Shown: positions 37,991 through 52,800, numbered from the stretch's first letter. The stretch is 64,000 nt of DNA from Limanda limanda (GCF_963576545.1 NW_026870556.1:346001-410000), one strand, 5' to 3'. Translations and numbers: made by a program. The notes: generated by a model not told the origin, from the letters alone.

Positions 37991-40939
37991 ACTTTTTTTG
38001 TGAAGGTCGGAGAGACTTGCAAGTAGGCTCTACCCCCACTAAATGGGGTAGCGCGCATCGATCGGTACCATCCTTGAGCTTCTCCGACTTTCGGAAGGGT
38101 TAGGGTTAGGGTTAGGGATGAAAGCACATAGGAGAAAGAGATATTCTTGAATAACTTTTTTTGTGAAGGTCGGAGAGACTTGCAAGTAGGCTCTACCCCC
38201 ACTAAATGGGGTTGCGCGCATCGATCGGTACCATCTTTGAGCTTCTCCGACTTTTGGAAGGGTTAGGGTTAGGGTTAGGGATGAAAGCACATAGGAGAAA
38301 GAGATATTCTTGAATAACTTTTTTTGTGAAGGTCGGAGAGACTTGGAAAGTGGTTGCATCTGGACTAATTTGGGTCCTGCGGATCGATTGGTACCATCCC
38401 CGAGCTTGTACGACCTTCGAAAGAGGTCGACCGACGAAATTCCCCCAAATCTGAGGAGATATTCTTGAATAACTTTTTTTGTGAAGGTCGGAGAGACTTG
38501 CAAGTAGGCTCTACCCCCACTAAATGGGGTAGCGCGCATCGATCGGTACTATCCTTGAGCTTTTCCGACTTTCGGAAGGGTTAGGGTTAGGGTTAGGGAT
38601 GAAAGCACATAGGAGAAAGAGATATTCTTGAATAACTTTTTTTGTGAAGGTCGGAGAGACTTGCAAGTAGGCTCTACCCCCACTAAATGGGGTAGCGCGC
38701 ATCGATCGGTACTATCTTTGAGCTTCTCCGACTTTCGGAAGGGTTAGGGTTAGGGTTAGGGATGAAAGCACATAGGAGAAAGAGATATTCTTGAATAACT
38801 TTTTTTGTGAAGGTCGGAGAGACTTGCAAGTAGGCTCTACCCCCACTAAATGGGGTTGCGCGCATCGATCGGTACCATCCTTGAGCTTCTCCGACTTTCG
38901 GAAGGGTTAGGGTTAGGGTTAGGGATGAAAGCACATAGGAGAAAGAGATATTCTTGAATAACTTTTTTTGTGAAGGTCGGAGAGACTTGGAAAGTGGTTG
39001 CATCTGGACTAATTTGGGTCCTGCGGATCGATTGGTACCATCCCCGAGCTTGTACGACCTTCGAAAGAGGTCGACCGACGAAATTCCCCCAAATCTGAGG
39101 AGATATTCTTGAATAACTTTTTTTGTGAAGGTCGGAGAGACTTGCAAGTAGGCTCTACCCCCACTAAATGGGGTAGCGCGCATCGATCGGTACCATCCTT
39201 GAGCTTCTCCGACTTTCGGAAGGGTTAGGGTTAGGGTTAGGGATGAAAGCACATAGGAGAAAGAGATATTCTTGAATAACTTTTTTTGTGAAGGTCGGAG
39301 AGACTTGCAAGTAGGCTCTACCCCCACTAAATGGGGTTGCGCACATCGATCGGTACCATCCTTGAGCTTCTCCGACTTTCGGAAGGGTTAGGGTTAGGGA
39401 TGAAAGCACATAGGAGAAAGAGATATTCTTGAATAACTTTTTTTGTGAAGGTCGGAGAGACTTGGAAAGTGGTTGCATCTGGACTAATTTGGGTCCTGCG
39501 GATCGATTGGTACCATCCCCGAGCTTGTACGACCTTCGGAAGAGGTCGACCGACGAAATTCCCCCAAATCTGAGGAGATATTCTTGAATAACTTTTTTTG
39601 TGAAGGTCGGAGAGACTTGCAAGTAGGCTCTACCCCCACTAAATGGGGTAGCGCACATCGATCGGTACCATCCTTGAGCTTCTCCGACTTTCGGAAGGGT
39701 TAGGGTTAGGGTTAGGGATGAAAGCACATAGGAGAAAGAGATATTCTTGAATAACTTTTTTTGTGAAGGTCGGAGAGACTTGCAAGTAGGCTTTACCCCC
39801 ACTAAATGGGGTTGCGCGCATCGATCGGTACCATCCTTGAGCTTCTCCGACTTTCGGAAGGGTTAGGGTTAGGGTTAGGGATGAAAGCACATAGGAGAAA
39901 GAGATATTCTTGAATAACTTTTTTTGTGAAGGTCGGAGAGACTTGGAAAGTGGTTGCATCTGGACTAATTTGGGTCCTGCGGATCGATTGGTACCATCCC
40001 CGAGCTTGTACGACCTTCGAAAGAGGTCGACCGACGAAATTCCCCCAAATCTGAGGAGATATTCTTGAATAACTTTTTTTGTGAAGGTCGGAGAGACTTG
40101 CAAGTAGGCTCTACCCCCACTAAATGGGGTAGCGCGCATCGATCGGTACCATCCTTGAGCTTCTCCGACTTTCGGAAGGGTTAGGGTTAGGGTTAGGGAT
40201 GAAAGCACATAGGAGAAAGAGATATTCTTGAATAACTTTTTTTGTGAAGGTCGGAGAGACTTGCAAGTAGGCTCTACCCCCACTAAATGGGGTTGCGCGC
40301 ATCGATCGGTACCATCCTTGAGCTTCTCCGACTTTCGGAAGGGTTAGGGTTAGGGTTAGGGATGAAAGCACATAGGAGAAAGAGATATTCTTGAATAACT
40401 TTTTTTGTGAAGGTCGGAGAGACTTGGAAAGTGGTTGCATCTGGACTAATTTGGGTCCTGCGGATCGATTGGTACCATCCCCGAGCTTGTACGACCTTCG
40501 AAAGAGGTCGACCGACGAAATTCCCCCAAATCTGAGGAGATATTCTTGAATAACTTTTTTTGTGAAGGTCGGAAAGACTTGCAAGTAGGCTCTACCCCCA
40601 CTAAATGGGGTTGCACGCATCGATCGGTACCATCCTTGACCTTCTCCGACTTTCGGAAGGGTTAGGGTTAGGGTTAGGGATGAAAGCACATAGGAGAAAG
40701 AGATATTCTTGAATAACTTTTTTTGTGAAGGTCGGAGAGACTTGCAAGTAGGCTCTACCCCCACTAAATGGGGTAGCGCGCATCGATCGGTACCATCCTT
40801 GAGCTTCTCCGACTTTCGGAAGGGTTAGGGTTAGGGTTAGGGATGAAAGCACATAGGAGAAAGAGATATTCTTGAATAACTTTTTTTGTGAAGGTCTGAG
40901 AGACTTGCAAGTAGGCTCTACCCCCACTAAATGGGGTTG

Positions 40940-43420
40940 CGCGCATCGATCAGTACCATCCTTGAGCTTCTCCGACTTTCGGAAGGGTTAGGGTTAGGGT
41001 TAGGGATGAAAGCACATAGGAGAAAGAGATATTCTTGAATAACTTTTTTTGTGAAGGTCGGAGAGACTTGGAAAGTGGTTGCATCTGGACTAATTTGGGT
41101 CCTGCGGATCGATTGGTACCATCCCCGAGCTTGTACGACCTTCGAAAGAGGTCGACCGACGAAATTCCCCCAAATCTGAGGAGATATTCTTGAATAACTT
41201 TTTTTGTGAAGGTCGGAGAGACTTGCAAGTAGGCTCTACCCCCACTAAATGGGGTAGCGCGCATCGATCGGTACCATCCTTGAGCTTCTCCGACTTTCGG
41301 AAGGGTTAGGGTTAGGGTTAGGGATGAAAGCACATAGGAGAAAGAGATATTCTTGAATAACTTTTTTTGTGAAGGTCGGAGAGACTTGCAAGTAGGCTCT
41401 ACCCCCACTAAATGGGGTTGCGCGCATCGATCGGTACCATCCTTGAGCTTCTCCGACTTTCGGAAGGGTTAGGGTTAGGGATGAAAGCACATAGGAGAAA
41501 GAGATATTCTTGAATAACTTTTTTTGTGAAGGTCGGAGAGACTTGGAAAGTGGTTGCATCTGGACTAATTTGGGTCCTGCGGATCGATTGGTACCATCCG
41601 CGAGCTTGTACGACCTTCGGAAGAGGTCGACCGACGAAATTCCCCCAAATCTGAGGAGATATTCTTGAATAACTTTTTTTGTGAAGGTCGGAGAGACTTG
41701 CAAGTAGGCTCTACCCCCACTAAATGGGGTAGCGCGCATCGATCGGTACCATCCTTGAGCTTCTCCGACTTTCGGAAGGGTTAGGGTTAGGGTTAGGGAT
41801 GAAAGCACATAGGAGAAAGAGATATTCTTGAATAACTTTTTTTGTGAAGGTCGGAGAGACTTGCAAGTAGGCTCTACCCCCACTAAATGGGGTTGCGCGC
41901 ATCGATCGGTACCATCCTTGAGCTTCTCCGACTTTCGGAAGGGTTAGGGTTAGGGATGAAAGCACATAGGAGAAAGAGATATTCTTGAATAACTTTTTTT
42001 GTGAAGGTCGGAGAGACTTGGAAAGTGGTTGCATCTGGACTAATTTGGGTCCTGCGGATCGATTGGTACCATCCCCGAGCTTGTACGACCTTCGGAAGAG
42101 GTCGACCGACGAAATTCCCCCAAATCTGAGGAGATATTCTTGAATAACTTTTTTTGTGAAGGTCAGAGAGACTTGCAAGTAGGCTCTACCCCCACTAAAT
42201 GGGGTAGCGCGCATCGATCGGTACCATCCTTGAGCTTCTCCGACTTTCGGAAGGGTTAGTGTTAGGGTTAGGGATGAAAGCACATAGGAGAAAGAGATAT
42301 TCTTGAATAACTTTTTTTGTGAAGGTCGGAGAGACTTGCAAGTAGGCTCTACCCCCACTAAATGGGGTTGCGCGCATCGATCGGTACCATCCTTGAGCTT
42401 CTCCGACTTTCGGAAGGGTTAGGGTTAGGGATGAAAGCACATAGGAGAAAGAGATATTCTTGAATAACTTTTTTTGTGAAGGTCGGAGAGACTTGGAAAG
42501 TGGTTGCATCTGGACTAATTTGGGTCCTGCGGATCGATTGGTACCATCCCCGAGCTTGTACGACCTTTGAAAGAGGTCGACCGACGAAATTCCCCCAAAT
42601 CTGAGGAGATATTCTTGAATAACTTTTTTTGTGAAGGTCGGAGAGACTTGCAAGTAGGCTCTACCCCCACTAAATGGGGTAGCGCTCATCGATCGGTACC
42701 ATCCTTGAGCTTCTCCGACTTTCGGAAGGGTTAGGGTTAGGGTTAGGGATGAAAGCACATAGGAGAAAGAGATATTCTTGAATAACTTTTTTTGTGAAGG
42801 TCGGAGAGACTTGCAAGTAGGCTCTACCCCCACTAAATGGGGTTGCGCGCATCGATCGGTACCATCCTTGAGCTTCTCCGACTTTCGAAAGGGTTAGGGT
42901 TAGGGTTAGGGATGAAAGCACATAGGAGAAAGAGATATTCTTGAATAACTTTTTTTGTGAAGGTCGGAGAGACTTGGAAAGTGGTTGCATCTGGACTAAT
43001 TTGGGTCCTGCGGATCGATTGGTACCATCCCCGAGCTTGTACGACCTTCGAAAGAGGTCGACCGACGAAATTCCCCCAAATCTGAGGAGATATTCTTGAA
43101 TAACGTTTTTTGTGAAGGTCGGAGAGACTTGCAAGTAGGCTCTACCCCCACTAAATGGGGTAGCGCGCATCGATCGGTACCATCCTTGAGCTTCTCCGAC
43201 TTTCGGAAGGGTTAGGGTTAGGGTTAGGGATGAAAGCACATAGGAGAAAGAGATATTCTTGAATAACTTTTTTTGTGAAGGTCGGAGAGACTTGCAAGTA
43301 GGCTCTACCCCCACTAAATGGGGTTGCGCGCATCGATCGGTACCATCCTTGAGCTTCTCCGACTTTCGGAAGGGTTAGGGTTAGGGATGAAAGCACATAG
43401 GAGAAAGAGATATTCTTGAA
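40940..43420 (+). repeat. ~2.5-kb block duplication, copy 1 (offset 3025 bp)
   Basis: Linked variants recur 3025 bp downstream: GATCAGTACC (~40948 and ~43973), AGGTCAGAGAG (~42164 and ~45189), TTAGTGTTAGGG (~42258 and ~45283), GACCTTTGAAAG and AGCGCTCATCG. A private TAACGTTTTTTG lies near 43082 in this copy only. Confidence 0.75.
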
Positions 43421-43964
43421 TAACTTTTTTTGTGAAGGTCGGAGAGACTTGGAAAGTGGTTGCATCTGGACTAATTTGGGTCCTGCGGATCGATTGGTAC
43501 CATCCCCGAGCTTGTACGACCTTCGAAAGAGGTCGACCGACGAAATTCCCCCAAATCTGAGGAGATATTCTTGAATAACTTTTTTTGTGAAGGTCGGAAA
43601 GACTTGCAAGTAGGCTCTACCCCCACTAAATGGGGTTGCGCGCATCGATCGGTACCATCCTTGACCTTCTCCGACTTTCGGAAGGGTTAGGGTTAGGGTT
43701 AGGGATGAAAGCACATAGGAGAAAGAGATATTCTTGAATAACTTTTTTTGTGAAGGTCGGAGAGACTTGCAAGTAGGCTCTACCCCCACTAAATGGGGTT
43801 GCGCGCATCGATCGGTACCATCCTTGAGCTTCTCCGACTTTCGGAAGGGTTAGGGTTAGGGTTAGGGATGAAAGCACATAGGAGAAAGAGATATTCTTGA
43901 ATAACTTTTTTTGTGAAGGTCGGAGAGACTTGCAAGTAGGCTCTACCCCCACTAAATGGGGTTG

Positions 43965-46430
43965 CGCGCATCGATCAGTACCATCCTTGAGCTTCTCCGA
44001 CTTTCGGAAGGGTTAGGGTTAGGGTTAGGGATGAAAGCACATAGGAGAAAGAGATATTCTTGAATAACTTTTTTTGTGAAGGTCGGAGAGACTTGGAAAG
44101 TGGTTGCATCTGGACTAATTTGGGTCCTGCGGATCGATTGGTACCATCCCCGAGCTTGTACGACCTTCGAAAGAGGTCGACCGACGAAATTCCCCCAAAT
44201 CTGAGGAGATATTCTTGAATAACTTTTTTTGTGAAGGTCGGAGAGACTTGCAAGTAGGCTCTACCCCCACTAAATGGGGTAGCGCGCATCGATCGGTACC
44301 ATCCTTGAGCTTCTCCGACTTTCGGAAGGGTTAGGGTTAGGGTTAGGGATGAAAGCACATAGGAGAAAGAGATATTCTTGAATAACTTTTTTTGTGAAGG
44401 TCGGAGAGACTTGCAAGTAGGCTCTACCCCCACTAAATGGGGTTGCGCGCATCGATCGGTACCATCCTTGAGCTTCTCCGACTTTCGGAAGGGTTAGGGT
44501 TAGGGATGAAAGCACATAGGAGAAAGAGATATTCTTGAATAACTTTTTTTGTGAAGGTCGGAGAGACTTGGAAAGTGGTTGCATCTGGACTAATTTGGGT
44601 CCTGCGGATCGATTGGTACCATCCCCGAGCTTGTACGACCTTCGGAAGAGGTCGACCGACGAAATTCCCCCAAATCTGAGGAGATATTCTTGAATAACTT
44701 TTTTTGTGAAGGTCGGAGAGACTTGCAAGTAGGCTCTACCCCCACTAAATGGGGTAGCGCGCATCGATCGGTACCATCCTTGAGCTTCTCCGACTTTCGG
44801 AAGGGTTAGGGTTAGGGTTAGGGATGAAAGCACATAGGAGAAAGAGATATTCTTGAATAACTTTTTTTGTGAAGGTCGGAGAGACTTGCAAGTAGGCTCT
44901 ACCCCCACTAAATGGGGTTGCGCGCATCGATCGGTACCATCCTTGAGCTTCTCCGACTTTCGGAAGGGTTAGGGTTAGGGATGAAAGCACATAGGAGAAA
45001 GAGATATTCTTGAATAACTTTTTTTGTGAAGGTCGGAGAGACTTGGAAAGTGGTTGCATCTGGACTAATTTGGGTCCTGCGGATCGATTGGTACCATCCC
45101 CGAGCTTGTACGACCTTCGGAAGAGGTCGACCGACGAAATTCCCCCAAATCTGAGGAGATATTCTTGAATAACTTTTTTTGTGAAGGTCAGAGAGACTTG
45201 CAAGTAGGCTCTACCCCCACTAAATGGGGTAGCGCGCATCGATCGGTACCATCCTTGAGCTTCTCCGACTTTCGGAAGGGTTAGTGTTAGGGTTAGGGAT
45301 GAAAGCACATAGGAGAAAGAGATATTCTTGAATAACTTTTTTTGTGAAGGTCGGAGAGACTTGCAAGTAGGCTCTACCCCCACTAAATGGGGTTGCGCGC
45401 ATCGATCGGTACCATCCTTGAGCTTCTCCGACTTTCGGAAGGGTTAGGGTTAGGGATGAAAGCACATAGGAGAAAGAGATATTCTTGAATAACTTTTTTT
45501 GTGAAGGTCGGAGAGACTTGGAAAGTGGTTGCATCTGGACTAATTTGGGTCCTGCGGATCGATTGGTACCATCCCCGAGCTTGTACGACCTTTGAAAGAG
45601 GTCGACCGACGAAATTCCCCCAAATCTGAGGAGATATTCTTGAATAACTTTTTTTGTGAAGGTCGGAGAGACTTGCAAGTAGGCTCTACCCCCACTAAAT
45701 GGGGTAGCGCTCATCGATCGGTACCATCCTTGAGCTTCTCCGACTTTCGGAAGGGTTAGGGTTAGGGTTAGGGATGAAAGCACATAGGAGAAAGAGATAT
45801 TCTTGAATAACTTTTTTTGTGAAGGTCGGAGAGACTTGCAAGTAGGCTCTACCCCCACTAAATGGGGTTGCGCGCATCGATCGGTACCATCCTTGAGCTT
45901 CTCCGACTTTCGGAAGGGTTAGGGTTAGGGTTAGGGATGAAAGCACATAGGAGAAAGAGATATTCTTGAATAACTTTTTTTGTGAAGGTCGGAGAGACTT
46001 GGAAAGTGGTTGCATCTGGACTAATTTGGGTCCTGCGGATCGATTGGTACCATCCCCGAGCTTGTACGACCTTCGAAAGAGGTCGACCGACGAAATTCCC
46101 CCAAATCTGAGGAGATATTCTTGAATAACTTTTTTTGTGAAGGTCGGAGAGACTTGCAAGTAGGCTCTACCCCCACTAAATGGGGTAGCGCGCATCGATC
46201 GGTACCATCCTTGAGCTTCTCCGACTTTCGGAAGGGTTAGGGTTAGGGTTAGGGATGAAAGCACATAGGAGAAAGAGATATTCTTGAATAACTTTTTTTG
46301 TGAAGGTCGGAGAGACTTGCAAGTAGGCTCTACCCCCACTAAATGGGGTTGCGCGCATCGATCGGTACCATCCTTGAGCTTCTCCGACTTTCGGAAGGGT
46401 TAGGGTTAGGGATGAAAGCACATAGAAGAA
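43965..46430 (+). repeat. ~2.5-kb block duplication, copy 2 (offset 3025 bp)
   Basis: Second copy of the preceding block. Its distal ~1.6 kb occurs a third time at about 48230-49870 (offset 3488 bp), so a triplication is partly preserved. After ~46430 the order changes to an A-type unit where copy 1 has B. Confidence 0.75.
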
Positions 46431-48229
46431 AGAGATATTCTTGAATAACTTTTTTTGTGAAGGTCGGAGAGACTTGCAAGTAGGCTCTACCCCCACTAAA
46501 TGGGGTTGCGCGCATCGATCGGTACCATCCTTGAGCTTCTCCGACTTTCGGAAGGGTTAGGGTTAGGGATGAAAGCACATAGGAGAAAGAGATATTCTTG
46601 AATAACTTTTTTTGTGAAGGTCGGAGAGACTTGGAAAGTGGTTGCATCTGGACTAATTTGGGTCCTGCGGATCGATTGGTACCATCCCCGAGCTTGTACG
46701 ACCTTCGAAAGAGGTCGACCGACGAAATTCCCCCAAATCTGAGGAGATATTCTTGAATAACTTTTTTTGTGAAGGTCGGAGAGACTTGCAAGTAGGCTCT
46801 ACCCCCACTAAATGGGGTAGCGCGCATCGATCGGTACCATCCTTGAGCTTCTCCGACTTTCGGAAGGGTTAGGGTTAGGGTTAGGGATGAAAGCACATAG
46901 GAGAAAGAGATATTCTTGAATAACTTTTTTTGTGAAGGTCGGAGAGACTTGCAAGTAGGCTCTACCCCCACTAAATGGGGTTGCGCGCATCGATCGGTAC
47001 CATCCTTGAGCTTCTCCGACTTTCGGAAGGGTTAGGGTTAGGGATGAAAGCACATAGAAGAAAGAGATATTCTTGAATAACTTTTTTTGTGAAGGTCGGA
47101 GAGACTTGGAAAGTGGTTGCATCTGGACTAATTTGGGTCCTGCAGATCGATTGGTACCATCCCCGAGCTTGTACGACCTTCGGAAGAGGTCGACCGACGA
47201 AATTCCCCCAAATCTGAGGAGATATTCTTGAATAACTTTTTTTGTGAAGGTCGGAGAGACTTGCAAGTAGGCTCTACCCCCACTAAATGGGGTAGCGCGC
47301 ATCGATCGGTACCATCCTTGAGCTTCTCCGACTTTCGGAAGGGTTAGGGTTAGGGTTAGGGATGAAAGCACATAGGAGAAAGAGATATTCTTGAATAACT
47401 TTTTTTGTGAAGGTCGGAGAGACTTGCAAGTAGGCTTTACCCCCACTAAACGGGGTTGCGCGCATCGATCGGTACCATCCTTGAGCTTCTCCGACTTTCG
47501 GAAGGGTTAGTGTTAGGGTTAGGGATGAAAGCACATAGGAGAAAGAGATATTCTTGAATAACTTTTTTTGTGAAGGTCGGAGAGACTTGGAAAGTGGTTG
47601 CATCTGGACTAATTTGGGTCCTGCGGATCGATTGGTACCATCCCCGAGCTTGTACGACCTTCGAAAGAGGTCGACCGACGAAATTCCCCCAAATCTGAGG
47701 AGATATTCTTGAATAACTTTTTTTGTGAAGGTCGGAGAGACTTGCAAGTAGGCTCTACCCCCACTAAATGGGGTAGCGCGCATCGATCGGTACCATCCTT
47801 GAGCTTCTCCGACTTTCGGAAGGGTTAGGGTTAGGGATGAAAGCACATAGGAGAAAGAGATATTCTTGAATAACTTTTTTTGTGAAGGTCGGAGAGACTT
47901 GCAAGTAGGCTCTACCCCCACTAAATGGGGTTGCGCGCATCGATCGGTACCATCCTTGAGCTTCTCCGACTTTCGGAAGGGTTAGGGTTAGGGATGAAAG
48001 CACATAGGAGAAAGAGATATTCTTGAATAACTTTTTTTGTGAAGGTCGGAGAGACTTGGAAAGTGGTTGCATCTGGACTAATTTGGGTCCTGCGGATCGA
48101 TTGGTACCATCCCCGAGCTTGTACGACCTTCGGAAGAGGTCGACCGACGAAATTCCCCCAAATCTGAGGAGATATTCTTGAATAACTTTTTTTGTGAAGG
48201 TCGGAGAGACTTGCAAGTAGGCTCTACCC

Positions 48230-49870
48230 CCACTAAATGGGGTAGCGCGCATCGATCGGTACCATCCTTGAGCTTCTCCGACTTTCGGAAGGGTTAGGGT
48301 TAGGGTTAGGGATGAAAGCACATAGGAGAAAGAGATATTCTTGAATAACTTTTTTTGTGAAGGTCGGAGAGACTTGCAAGTAGGCTCTACCCCCACTAAA
48401 TGGGGTTGCGCGCATCGATCGGTACCATCCTTGAGCTTCTCCGACTTTCGGAAGGGTTAGGGTTAGGGATGAAAGCACATAGGAGAAAGAGATATTCTTG
48501 AATAACTTTTTTTGTGAAGGTCGGAGAGACTTGGAAAGTGGTTGCATCTGGACTAATTTGGGTCCTGCGGATCGATTGGTACCATCCCCGAGCTTGTACG
48601 ACCTTCGGAAGAGGTCGACCGACGAAATTCCCCCAAATCTGAGGAGATATTCTTGAATAACTTTTTTTGTGAAGGTCAGAGAGACTTGCAAGTAGGCTCT
48701 ACCCCCACTAAATGGGGTAGCGCGCATCGATCGGTACCATCCTTGAGCTTCTCCGACTTTCGGAAGGGTTAGTGTTAGGGTTAGGGATGAAAGCACATAG
48801 GAGAAAGAGATATTCTTGAATAACTTTTTTTGTGAAGGTCGGAGAGACTTGCAAGTAGGCTCTACCCCCACTAAATGGGGTTGCGCGCATCGATCGGTAC
48901 CATCCTTGAGCTTCTCCGACTTTCGGAAGGGTTAGGGTTAGGGATGAAAGCACATAGGAGAAAGAGATATTCTTGAATAACTTTTTTTGTGAAGGTCGGA
49001 GAGACTTGGAAAGTGGTTGCATCTGGACTAATTTGGGTCCTGCGGATCGATTGGTACCATCCCCGAGCTTGTACGACCTTTGAAAGAGGTCGACCGACGA
49101 AATTCCCCCAAATCTGAGGAGATATTCTTGAATAACTTTTTTTGTGAAGGTCGGAGAGACTTGCAAGTAGGCTCTACCCCCACTAAATGGGGTAGCGCTC
49201 ATCGATCGGTACCATCCTTGAGCTTCTCCGACTTTCGGAAGGGTTAGGGTTAGGGTTAGGGATGAAAGCACATAGGAGAAAGAGATATTCTTGAATAACT
49301 TTTTTTGTGAAGGTCGGAGAGACTTGCAAGTAGGCTCTACCCCCACTAAATGGGGTTGCGCGCATCGATCGGTACCATCCTTGAGCTTCTCCGACTTTCG
49401 GAAGGGTTAGGGTTAGGGTTAGGGATGAAAGCACATAGGAGAAAGAGATATTCTTGAATAACTTTTTTTGTGAAGGTCGGAGAGACTTGGAAAGTGGTTG
49501 CATCTGGACTAATTTGGGTCCTGCGGATCGATTGGTACCATCCCCGAGCTTGTACGACCTTCGAAAGAGGTCGACCGACGAAATTCCCCCAAATCTGAGG
49601 AGATATTCTTGAATAACTTTTTTTGTGAAGGTCGGAGAGACTTGCAAGTAGGCTCTACCCCCACTAAATGGGGTAGCGCGCATCGATCGGTACCATCCTT
49701 GAGCTTCTCCGACTTTCGGAAGGGTTAGGGTTAGGGTTAGGGATGAAAGCACATAGGAGAAAGAGATATTCTTGAATAACTTTTTTTGTGAAGGTCGGAG
49801 AGACTTGCAAGTAGGCTCTACCCCCACTAAATGGGGTTGCGCGCATCGATCGGTACCATCCTTGAGCTTC
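48230..49870 (+). repeat. Third, partial copy of the 2.5-kb block
   Basis: It carries the same linked markers as the previous two copies: AGGTCAGAGAG (~48677), TTAGTGTTAGGG (~48771), GACCTTTGAAAG (~49077) and AGCGCTCATCG (~49195), 3488 bp downstream of copy 2. Confidence 0.7.
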
Positions 49871-52800
49871 TCCGACTTTCGGAAAGGTTAGGGTTAGGGA
49901 TGAAAGCACATAGGAGAAAGAGATATTCTTGAATAACTTTTTTTGTGAAGGTCGGAGAGACTTGGAAAGTGGTTGCATCTGGACTAATTTGGGTCCTGCA
50001 GATCGATTGGTACCATCCCCGAGCTTTTACGACCTTCGGAAGAGGTCGACCGACGAAATTCCCCCAAATCTGAGGAGATATTCTTGAATAACTTTTTTTG
50101 TGAAGGTCGGACAGACTTGCAAGTAGGCTCTACCCCCACTAAATGGGGTAGCGCGCATCGATCGGTACCATCCTTGAGCTTCTCCGACTTTCGGAAGGGT
50201 TAGGGTTAGGGTTAGGGATGAAAGCACATAGGAGAAAGAGATATTCTTGAATAACTTTTTTTGTGAAGGTCGGAGAGACTTGCAAGTAGGCTTTACCCCC
50301 ACTAAACGGGGTTGCGCGCATCGATCGGTACCATCCTTGAGCTTCTCCGACTTTCGGAAGGGTTAGTGTTAGGGATGAAAGCACATAGGAGAAAGAGATA
50401 TTCTTGAATAACTTTTTTTGTGAAGGTCGGAGAGACTTGGAAAGTGGTTGCATCTGGACTAATTTGGGTCCTGCGGATCGATTGGTACCATCCCCGAGCT
50501 TGTACGACCTTCGAAAGAGGTCGACCGACGAAATTCCCCCAAATCTGAGGAGATATTCTTGAATAACTTTTTTTGTGAAGGTCGGAGAGACTTGCAAGTA
50601 GGCTCTACCCCCACTAAATGGGGTAGCGCGCATCGATCGGTACCATCGTTGAGCTTCTCCGACTTTCGGAAGGGTTAGGGTTAGGGTTAGGGATGAAAGC
50701 ACATAGGAGAAAGAGATATTCTTGAATAACTTTTTTTGTGAAGGTCGGAGAGACTTGCAAGTAGGCTCTACCCCCACTAAATGGGGTTGCGCGCATCGAT
50801 CGGTACCATCCTTGAGCTTCTCCGACTTTCGGAAGGGTTAGGGTTAGGGTTAGGGATGAAAGCACATAGGAGAAAGAGATATTCTTGAATAACTTTTTTT
50901 GTGAAGGTCGGAGAGACTTGGAAAGTGGTTGCATCTGGACTAATTTGGGTCCTGCGGATCGATTGGTACCATCCCCGAGCTTGTACGACCTTCGAAAGAG
51001 GTCGACCGACGAAATTCCCCCAAATCTGAGGAGATATTCTTGAATAACTTTTTTTGTGAAGGTCGGAAAGACTTGCAAGTAGGCTCTACTCCCACTAAAT
51101 GGGGTTGCGCGCATCGATCGGTACCATCCTTGACCTTCTCCGACTTTCGGAAGGGTTAGGGTTAGGGTTAGGGATGAAAGCACATAGGAGAAAGAGATAT
51201 TCTTGAATAACTTTTTTTGTGAAGGTCGGAGAGACTTGCAAGTAGGCTCTACCCCCACTAAATGGGGTTGCGCGCATCGATCGGTACCATCCTTGAGCTT
51301 CTCCGACTTTCGGAAGGGTTAGGGTTAGGGTTAGGGATGAAAGCACATAGGAGAAAGAGATATTCTTGAATAACTTTTTTTGTGAAGGTCGGAGAGACTT
51401 GGAAAGTGGTTGCATCTGGACTAATTTGGGTCCTGCGGATCGATTGGTACCATCCCCGAGCTTGTACGACCTTCGAAAGAGGTCGACCGACGAAATTCCC
51501 CCAAATCTGAGGAGATATTCTTGAATAACTTTTTTTGTGAAGGTCGGAAAGACTTGCAAGTAGGCTCTACCCCCACTAAATGGGGTTGCGCGCATCGATC
51601 GGTACCATCCTTGACCTTCTCCGACTTTCGGAAGGGTTAGGGTTAGGGTTAGGGATGAAAGCACATAGGAGAAAGAGATATTCTTGAATAACTTTTTTTG
51701 TAAAGGTCGGAGAGACTTGCAAGTAGGCTCTACCCCCACTAAATGGGGTAGCGCGCATCGATCGGTACCATCCTTGAGCTTCTCCGACTTTCGGAAGGGT
51801 TAGGGTTAGGGTTAGGGATGAAAGCACATAGGAGAAAGAGATATTCTTGAATAACTTTTTTTGTGAAGGTCGGAGAGACTTGCAAGTAGGCTCTACCCCC
51901 ACTAAATGGAGTTGCGCGCATCGATCGGTACCATCCTTGAGCTTCTCCGACTTTCGGAAGGGTTAGGGTTAGGGTTAGGGATGAAAGCACATAGGAGAAA
52001 GAGATATTCTTGAATAACCTTTTTTTGTGAAGGTCGGAGAGACTTGGAAAGTGGTTGCATCTGGACTAATTTGGGTCCTGCGGATCGATTGGTACCATCC
52101 CCGAGCTTGTACGACCTTCGAAAGAGGTCGACCGACGAAATTCCCCCAAATCTGAGGAGATATTCTTGAATAACTTTTTTTGTGAAGGTCGGAGAGACTT
52201 GCAAGTAGGCTCTACCCCCACTAAATGGGGTAGCGCGCATCGATCGGTACCATCCTTGAGCTTCTCCGACTTTCGGAAGGGTTAGGGTTAGGGTTAGGGA
52301 TGAAAGCACATAGGAGAAAGAGATATTCTTGAATAACTTTTTTTGTGAAGGTCGGAGAGACTTGCAAGTAGGCTCTACCCCCACTAAATGGGGTTGCGCG
52401 CATCGATCGGTACCATCCTTGAGCTTCTCCGACTTTCGGAAGGGTTAGGGTTAGGGTTAGGGATGAAAGCACATAGGAGAAAGAGATATTCTTGAATAAC
52501 TTTTTTTGTGAAGGTCGGAGAGACTTGGAAAGTGGTTGCATCTGGACTAATTTGGGTCCTGCGGATCGATTGGTACCATCCCCGAGCTTGAACGACCTTC
52601 GAAAGAGGTCGACCGACGAAATTCCCCCAAATCTGAGGAGATATTCTTGAATAACTTTTTTTGTGAAGGTCGGAAAGACTTGCAAGTAGGCTCTACCCCC
52701 ACTAAATGGGGTAGCGCGCATCGATCGGTACCATCCTTGACCTTCTCCGACTTTCGGAAGGGTTAGGGTTAGGGTTAGGGATGAAAGCACATAGGAGAAA

